Position numbers and translations under genes: made by a program. Shown here piece by piece: positions 59,565-64,000 of a DNA stretch of 64,000 bases. The stretch is from positions 62,001-126,000 of the forward strand of contig NZ_JODM01000001.1 of the NCBI RefSeq assembly GCF_000717995.1. Reading direction: 5' to 3'. How positions within the stretch are numbered: position 1 is the stretch's first letter; every line of letters starts with the position of its first letter. Origin of the DNA: Streptomyces violaceorubidus (GTDB lineage: Bacteria; Actinomycetota; Actinomycetes; Streptomycetales; Streptomycetaceae). The notes under the pieces were generated by a model. The model had not been told where the DNA came from and made no database searches. It saw nothing but the letters and a program-made list of their open reading frames with translations.

Positions 59565-59771
59565 TCAGACGGCGGCCCTCTTGAGGCCCTGTATGAGGGC
59601 GGCGAAAGATCTGACCGGGATGGTGACCGTGCCCCGGGAGGGTGCCTTCGAGTCGCGTATGGCCACGCGGGTGGGCAACGCTGCGATCTCCACGCAGGTG
59701 TTGCCGTCGCCTCCCTCGGAGTAGGAGGACTTCCGCCAACGGGGGCGTACGGTCACGGTCCCGTACCTCAC
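59565..59771 (-). CDS. DUF397 protein
   Basis: This 68 aa protein has the DUF397 pattern WRKSSYSEGGDGNTCVEIAAL...AIRDSKAPSRGTVTIPVRSFAALIQGLK. It is paired with the XRE regulator by a GTGA overlap, the standard Streptomyces arrangement in which DUF397 proteins act as small partners of the regulator. Confidence 0.93.
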   Translation of the reverse strand: MRYGTVTVRPRWRKSSYSEGGDGNTCVEIAALPTRVAIRDSKAPSRGTVTIPVRSFAALIQGLKRAAV

Positions 59772-60619
59772 AATTCCTTCGCCAGCTGGTGGATGAAATC
59801 ACGCGTCCGGTTGGGATCGAGTGACGCCTGCTCCACCTTACGAAACAGCGTTCGAAAGCGCTCCAGTTGGGACTGAGCGTCCAGGAACGCCGTGCCGTTG
59901 GGGGAGTCGCGAAGCACGGTGTCCAGCTGAGGGAGGGGCCCGCCCACATGCATCATGGCGGCGCTGGCGCCGGCGAAGTGATCGGCGTCGAACGGGATGA
60001 CCCGCACCGTGACGTGTTCCCTCTCCGACTCGTCCAGGAGCCTGTGCAATTGCGCTCGTGACACTGCGCGGTCGCCCACACGGATGCGGAGCGCGGCTTC
60101 GTGGACCACGGTCTCGTAGGCCGCCGGGGCGTCGCGCTCGATCACCGCCCGGCGCCTCAGGCGATGCTCCACGCGTGGTCTCAGCTCGCTGTCCGGCAAC
60201 TCCGGCACCATGTAGCCGAAGACCGCGCGTGCGTAGTCGGGCGTCTGCAGCAGTCCCGGGACGTGAGTGATCACGACCTCGTGCAGGAACGTCGCGTGGT
60301 GTTCCAACTCGGCGACGTCCTGGAACACCGGAGGCAGGACCCCCCGGAACTCCTCCCACCAGCCCCGAGTGCGATCGGTCGCCATCGCCACCAGGGCGTC
60401 GACCAGGGCCTCGTCGGCGCAGGCGTAGTGAGCGGCCAGCCGTCGCACACGCTCCTCGCTCGCCCCGGCGAAGCCTGCCTCAACCTGACTCATCTGGGCC
60501 GAGGTCGAGCTGATCAGCCCCGCCACCTCGCGCGCCTTCAGCCCGGCGGCCTCGCGCAACCTGCGCAGTTCCGTACCCAGACGTACCTGCCGCGCCGTTG
60601 GTCGACTCCTTGGCGCCAC
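59768..60619 (-). CDS. XRE-family regulator with DUF5753 domain
   Basis: This 283 aa protein has an N-terminal HTH (about residues 12-65: LGTELRRLREAAGLKAREVAGLISSTSAQMSQVEAG) and a DUF5753 C-terminal domain (FLHEVVITHVPGLLQTPDYARAVF...). With the DUF397 protein and the divergent ATPase it forms the classic developmental-regulator triad of Streptomyces (WhiJ/AbaA-like). Confidence 0.93.
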   Translation of the reverse strand: MAPRSRPTARQVRLGTELRRLREAAGLKAREVAGLISSTSAQMSQVEAGFAGASEERVRRLAAHYACADEALVDALVAMATDRTRGWWEEFRGVLPPVFQDVAELEHHATFLHEVVITHVPGLLQTPDYARAVFGYMVPELPDSELRPRVEHRLRRRAVIERDAPAAYETVVHEAALRIRVGDRAVSRAQLHRLLDESEREHVTVRVIPFDADHFAGASAAMMHVGGPLPQLDTVLRDSPNGTAFLDAQSQLERFRTLFRKVEQASLDPNRTRDFIHQLAKEL

Positions 60620-60674
60620 GTGCTTCCTCCGGGCCTCAACTCACCTGTCGTCGTACCGCTTACGGGGCCAGATT

Positions 60675-60710
60675 AGAGCAACAGCTTGCGGGGGCAAAAA
60701 TTTTTGCTCT
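60675..60710. promoter_or_regulatory. AT-rich palindromic operator in the XRE/ATPase divergent region
   Basis: GCAAAAATTTTTGC (60694-60707) is a perfect 14-bp palindrome in an otherwise GC-rich sequence. AGAGCAA at 60675-60681 is a second, inverted copy of its outer TTGCTCT (60704-60710). The rest of 60620-60831 shows nothing else I can support. Confidence 0.6.
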
Positions 60711-60831
60711 ACCGTCGGTGATGCGCCGCACACGGAGTGCTGTCGATGTGCCGGAAGTGCACCGCGCCGTTCTGTCCATGACGGTTGCGGCGATGCCACC
60801 TGCCTCTCCCTCTCACTGAACGGAGTTCCCC

Positions 60832-61257
60832 ATGCCCGAATCCGAGCCCGTCGACCCGGCGGCCCCCTGGGAGTACACCCTCTACATCCTCAACGACCTG
60901 CGCGCCGTCACCGTCTGCCGCCGCACCCTCCGGCTGATCCTCACCATGCACGGCCTCATCCGCCTCGTGGACACCGCCGAGTTGATCGCGACCGAGCTGG
61001 TCTCCAACGCCGTACGGCACACCAAGGGGCCCGCCGCGCTGCGGGTGCGGTGGGCGGCGGGTGTGCTGCGGGTCGGGGCGTGGGACGCCGACCCGGGGCC
61101 GCCCGAGCCGCCCGGGAACCTGGACGCGCTCACGGAAGCGGAGGAGGGGCGGGGGCTCGCCCTCGTGCGGGCGTGCGCGGACGTGTGGGGATGGCAACCG
61201 CTGGCCAGGGGCGGGAACCGGGGCAAGTACGTCTGGTGTGACCTTGTCGCGGCGTAG
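60832..61257 (+). CDS. Anti-sigma-type ATP-binding protein (HATPase_c)
   Basis: This 141 aa GHKL-fold protein has an N box ATELVSNAVRHT, a G1-like VGAWDADPGPPEPP and a G2 GRGLALVRACADVWGW. It belongs to the RsbW/SpoIIAB-like group that accompanies XRE-DUF397 pairs. It may act as an anti-sigma factor or kinase for a partner. CGGAG precedes the ATG. Confidence 0.9.
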   Translation: MPESEPVDPAAPWEYTLYILNDLRAVTVCRRTLRLILTMHGLIRLVDTAELIATELVSNAVRHTKGPAALRVRWAAGVLRVGAWDADPGPPEPPGNLDALTEAEEGRGLALVRACADVWGWQPLARGGNRGKYVWCDLVAA

Positions 61258-61290
61258 CGCGTTGATCGCGTCGTACAGGAGGGAGAGCTG

Positions 61291-62196
61291 ATGGTCGGCT
61301 CGTCGCACGAGGCGCTGCACCGGGTCTTTCAGAAGGACCCGGCGCTGTTGACCCGGGCGTTTCAGAAGGTGCTGCGCGTTCCCTTTCCGGAGCCGCGTGA
61401 CTTCGCGGTCCTGAACGCCGATGTCACGGAGATCGAGCCCGTCGAACGGCGTGTGGACACGCTGATGCGTGTGGAGACGGACGAAGGGGCCTACCTCCTC
61501 GTCGTCGAGGCGCAGGGGAAGCAGGACGAAAGGAAGCGGGGCAGCTGGCCGTACTACCTTGCGTACCTGTACGAGAAGTACCGCTGTGAGCCGGTACTCG
61601 TCGTGATCACGCAGAACAGCACGACGGCACGGTGGGCCGCGCAGCCCATCCGGCGGGGATTGCCCGGTTGGGAGTCGCTGACGGTGCGACCGTTGGTGAT
61701 CGGTCCGGACAACGTGCCGGTGATCGCGAGTGAGCGGGAGGCGGAGAGGGATGTCCCGCTGGCCGTTCTGTCGGCCATGACGCACGGGCGGGGCGAACGG
61801 GCCGCCGCCATACTGGAACCGTTGGCTTTCGCTCTGCGGACCGTCGACGGTGACAGCGCCGCGGTGTTCGGACAGCTCATCGAGTCGTGTTTGGCCGATT
61901 CCCGGGCCAAGGAGATCTGGAGGGACCTGATGTCGGAGATCCGCTACTTCTTCAACAACCCGGTGGCCGAAAAGGTCCGCGAGGAAGGCCGTGTGGAGGG
62001 CCGTGTGGAGGGCCGGGAAGAGGGGCGGCTCGAGGACCGGGCCGGGATGACCCTCCGGATTCTGGAGTGGCGGGCCATCCCGGTGTCCGAGGCCGTGCGC
62101 GAGCGGGTGCTGGCCTGTTCGGACCTCGACCAGCTCGAAATCTGGGCCCGCCGTGCGGTGACCGCCGAGCGGGCCGAGGATCTGTTCAGCGATTGA
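61291..62196 (+). CDS. PD-(D/E)XK nuclease-family (Rpn/YhgA-like) protein
   Basis: This 301 aa protein has an N-terminal region with RRVDTLMRVETDEGAYLLVVEAQGKQ (Asp...Glu-x-Gln/Lys nuclease-like core) and a C-terminal helical part with the repeat EEGRVEGRVEGREEGRLEDR, as in Rpn/YhgA-like transposase-associated and DUF4351-type proteins. Such proteins may be DNases acting in recombination. The stop overlaps the stop of the convergent 62186 gene by 11 bases. Confidence 0.78.
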   Translation: MVGSSHEALHRVFQKDPALLTRAFQKVLRVPFPEPRDFAVLNADVTEIEPVERRVDTLMRVETDEGAYLLVVEAQGKQDERKRGSWPYYLAYLYEKYRCEPVLVVITQNSTTARWAAQPIRRGLPGWESLTVRPLVIGPDNVPVIASEREAERDVPLAVLSAMTHGRGERAAAILEPLAFALRTVDGDSAAVFGQLIESCLADSRAKEIWRDLMSEIRYFFNNPVAEKVREEGRVEGRVEGREEGRLEDRAGMTLRILEWRAIPVSEAVRERVLACSDLDQLEIWARRAVTAERAEDLFSD

Positions 62197-63295
62197 TGGA
62201 CTGGATCTCCTGGACTTCCATGTCCCGGGTCGTCTCGAAAGTGCCGTCCGGCAGGTCGCCCTGGGCGCCGCCGGTGCCCTCCCAGGAGATCTCCCAGGTG
62301 ATCGAGGCGTTCAGCGGGTACGGCTCGCCGTTCGACGCGCGGAGGTAGCGGATGCCGCAGGGCGGCGTCCGGTCGGCCTTGCCCTTCGTGTACGGCGTAC
62401 CGATGGACCCGTCGGCGTTGATCGCGCAGTCGCCGGAGGCGGGGAAGGTCTCGGCGTCGGCCGTTCCGGGCTCCAGGTGGAGGGCGACGGGCTTCGCGGT
62501 CGTCTCCGCCCACAGGCCCGTGTCGGGCAGCTCGGCCCGGACCTTGACCTCCTTGAAGGTGCCCTTGTCCAGCCAGACCCAGGTGGGGAGGTTCACGGTG
62601 GACCTGGTCTGCGGCTTCAGCTCGACCTCGGTCTTCGGTACGTCGATCTGGTCGTACGCGTAGGCGGCGAGCGTCTCGGGAGTGGGGGCGTGTTCGTCGT
62701 CCGGGATCGTGCCGGCGTCCTGCCAGAACATGACGCGGCCGCAGTCCCAGGCCCTGGTGTCCTGCTCGTGCCCCTTGCGGACCACGCTGCGCCAGAACAT
62801 CCCGTCCTTGCCCAGGTTGTAGTCCTTGTAGCCCTTGGCCATGGTGTTCTTCGACGTGTTGATGTCGAAGTTGTCCTGATCCTCGCCCTCCTCGTAGTGA
62901 TCCACGAAGATGCCCGAAGTCCAGAACTCATGGGCGTTCACGGCGCCCAGGCCGCCGTTCTTCTTCAGGTCCGCGACCGCGGACTTGAGCTGTTCGGGAG
63001 TGAACACCGGCTCGTACCAGCAGACAGGCGGCTCCCAGTTGGGGTCGACGGAGGTCAGGTCCTCCATGGAACCGCTGCCGGTCCGGCCGTCGGGGTAGGT
63101 GAGCCGAATCCTGGACTGGGAGACCGACGACAGCAGGGTGCGGCCGTTCGCATCCCCCCGGGGGCTCTCGTCGGCTGGAGGGGTCGTGGTGTTGCCGGGG
63201 GTTCCATTGGCCTGGGCCGCCGGGGCCAGGCCCCCGACCAAGGCAATCGAGAGAGCTGCGGAGGACCAGTAAAGGGTGCGACGACGCACGGTCAT
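62186..63295 (-). CDS. Secreted protein, coupled to a lipoprotein (pair 2)
   Basis: This 369 aa protein has signal TVRRRTLYWSSAALSIALVGGLAPAAQA and mature domains matching 44441: VDPNWEPPVCWYEPVF, MFWRSVVRKGHEQ, NLPTWVWLDKGTFKEVKV, FPASGDCAI, KGKADRTPPCGIRYL and an end MEVQEIQSINR. ATG 63295 overlaps the lipoprotein stop (ATGA). The N-terminal third is more diverged between the copies than the C-terminal part. Confidence 0.85.
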   Translation of the reverse strand: MTVRRRTLYWSSAALSIALVGGLAPAAQANGTPGNTTTPPADESPRGDANGRTLLSSVSQSRIRLTYPDGRTGSGSMEDLTSVDPNWEPPVCWYEPVFTPEQLKSAVADLKKNGGLGAVNAHEFWTSGIFVDHYEEGEDQDNFDINTSKNTMAKGYKDYNLGKDGMFWRSVVRKGHEQDTRAWDCGRVMFWQDAGTIPDDEHAPTPETLAAYAYDQIDVPKTEVELKPQTRSTVNLPTWVWLDKGTFKEVKVRAELPDTGLWAETTAKPVALHLEPGTADAETFPASGDCAINADGSIGTPYTKGKADRTPPCGIRYLRASNGEPYPLNASITWEISWEGTGGAQGDLPDGTFETTRDMEVQEIQSINR

Positions 63296-63951
63296 CCCTT
63301 GCACTCTTTCACTCGCCCCTGTACCTCGATCTGCCGCGCCTGCCACACCGCCGCCGACGCCTCGGACGGGCTCATCAGCAGGCTGAACTTCTGGTAGCTG
63401 TCCAGGTTCTCGTCGGTGTAGTTGACCTTCCCGGTCTCGACCTTCTTGCTGTAGAACTTCGCCTGGTTGCGGCAGAAACTGACGAGCACCGACTTGCCCT
63501 CGCCCACGGGATCGATGTCGGCGTTGAAGTACCGGTCGTTTCCGGTGACCGTCCAGCCGTCCTTGACCCACGCCTCGATCTGGGACTTGGCGTACTTCTC
63601 GGCGCCGCCTGTCGAATAGAACTGGTACGCCGGGTCGTTCGGATCCTGCTGCGCGATGCCGTGGTCCAGGGCACGGATGTAGTTCGCGGCGTCCTCCAGC
63701 GCAGCGGCCTGCTCCGCGTCCGACGGCCTCTCGAAGTCGAAGACCAGCTTCAAGTCCTCGGGCAGGCTCACGTCCGGACGCTTCACGTCGGCCGCACCCG
63801 ACGCCGAGGCCGACGGGGAAGAGGCGCTCGTTCCCGTTCCCGCCCCCTTGATGTCGTCCGGCGAGGAGTCCCCTCCGCCGCAGGCGGTCAGGAGCAGGGC
63901 CGCCGTCGCGGCGAAGGTGGCGGCGGTCATGGTGAGGGCGCTGCGGGCCAC
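63292..63951 (-). CDS. Lipoprotein of the secretion island (pair 2)
   Basis: This 219 aa lipoprotein has lipobox L-L-T-A-C followed by GGGDSS, a Ser/Ala-rich linker and the domain LPEDLKLVFDFERPSDAEQAAALEDAANYIRAL shared with 45523. GTG 63951 has GGGGGGAA at 6 bases. The next 49 bases to the window edge hold no feature. Confidence 0.85.
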   Translation of the reverse strand: MARSALTMTAATFAATAALLLTACGGGDSSPDDIKGAGTGTSASSPSASASGAADVKRPDVSLPEDLKLVFDFERPSDAEQAAALEDAANYIRALDHGIAQQDPNDPAYQFYSTGGAEKYAKSQIEAWVKDGWTVTGNDRYFNADIDPVGEGKSVLVSFCRNQAKFYSKKVETGKVNYTDENLDSYQKFSLLMSPSEASAAVWQARQIEVQGRVKECKG

Positions 63952-64000
63952 TGGTGTTCCCCCCGGGATACGACGTGTGCGACAGGGAACGAAGCTACCA

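Noticed and set aside
60721..60819. 33-codon ORF before the anti-sigma-type ATPase
   Set aside because: It has a start and stop and ends 12 bases before the ATPase ATG, but no ribosome site or recognisable leader pattern; chance is likely.

Overview
The window is chromosomal DNA from a high-GC actinomycete, almost certainly a Streptomyces. Nearly every codon ends in G or C, GTG starts and 4-base GTGA/ATGA overlaps are frequent, and the family content is typical of the genus: XRE+DUF397+histidine-kinase-like ATPase triad, PASTA-free Ser/Thr kinase, DUF4229, and the futalosine menaquinone pathway. From memory (not checked) the gene order resembles the S. coelicolor region around SCO4472-SCO4535. 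No rRNA, tRNA, CRISPR array, insertion sequence or integrase was recognised.

1-4.4 kb is a cytochrome c maturation (system II) operon: TlpA-like thioredoxin lipoprotein (5' end outside the window), CcdA, ResB, CcsB, closed by a strong hairpin. 4.4-12.5 kb is accessory: an orphan condensation-domain protein, a two-TM protein, LysR/cupin/DoxX and WYL-regulator/VOC modules with inverted repeats in their divergent promoters, and two decayed carbohydrate-binding-domain remnants. The WYL regulator carries an unusual PGE-type 9-residue repeat inserted in its C-terminal domain.

12.6-17.4 kb plus 28.6-29.5 kb hold futalosine-pathway menaquinone genes (UbiD-like decarboxylase, MqnP, UbiX, an Lrp regulator, MqnE; later MqnA). 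Between them are udgX, GNAT, DUF4229, a short cysteine-containing leader peptide ahead of a dicarboxylate/H+ symporter, and a fatty-acid locus (TetR, MaoC, FabG, thiolase, acyl-CoA ligase). A shared TTACY..RGTAA palindrome occurs at three places in the fatty-acid locus.

29.6-46.2 kb and 56.9-64 kb form the most interesting part. A Ser/Thr kinase faces a 1523-residue EccC/EssC-type ATPase (ubiquitin-like N-terminus, FHA, two TM, three P-loop domains). It is followed by WXG100-like small proteins, three large WXG-plus-hydrophobic putative substrates (one broken by an in-frame TAG), three paralogues of an undescribed 207-238 aa family, two PH-like proteins and two translationally coupled lipoprotein/secreted-protein pairs. 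No EccB, EccD, EccE or mycosin is present, so this looks like a stand-alone type VII-like export island closer in plan to Firmicute T7SSb. A complete nine-gene Tad pilus operon (50.1-56.9 kb, no prepilin peptidase) sits between its two halves, together with a few membrane/lipoproteins of unknown role (46.3-49.6 kb).
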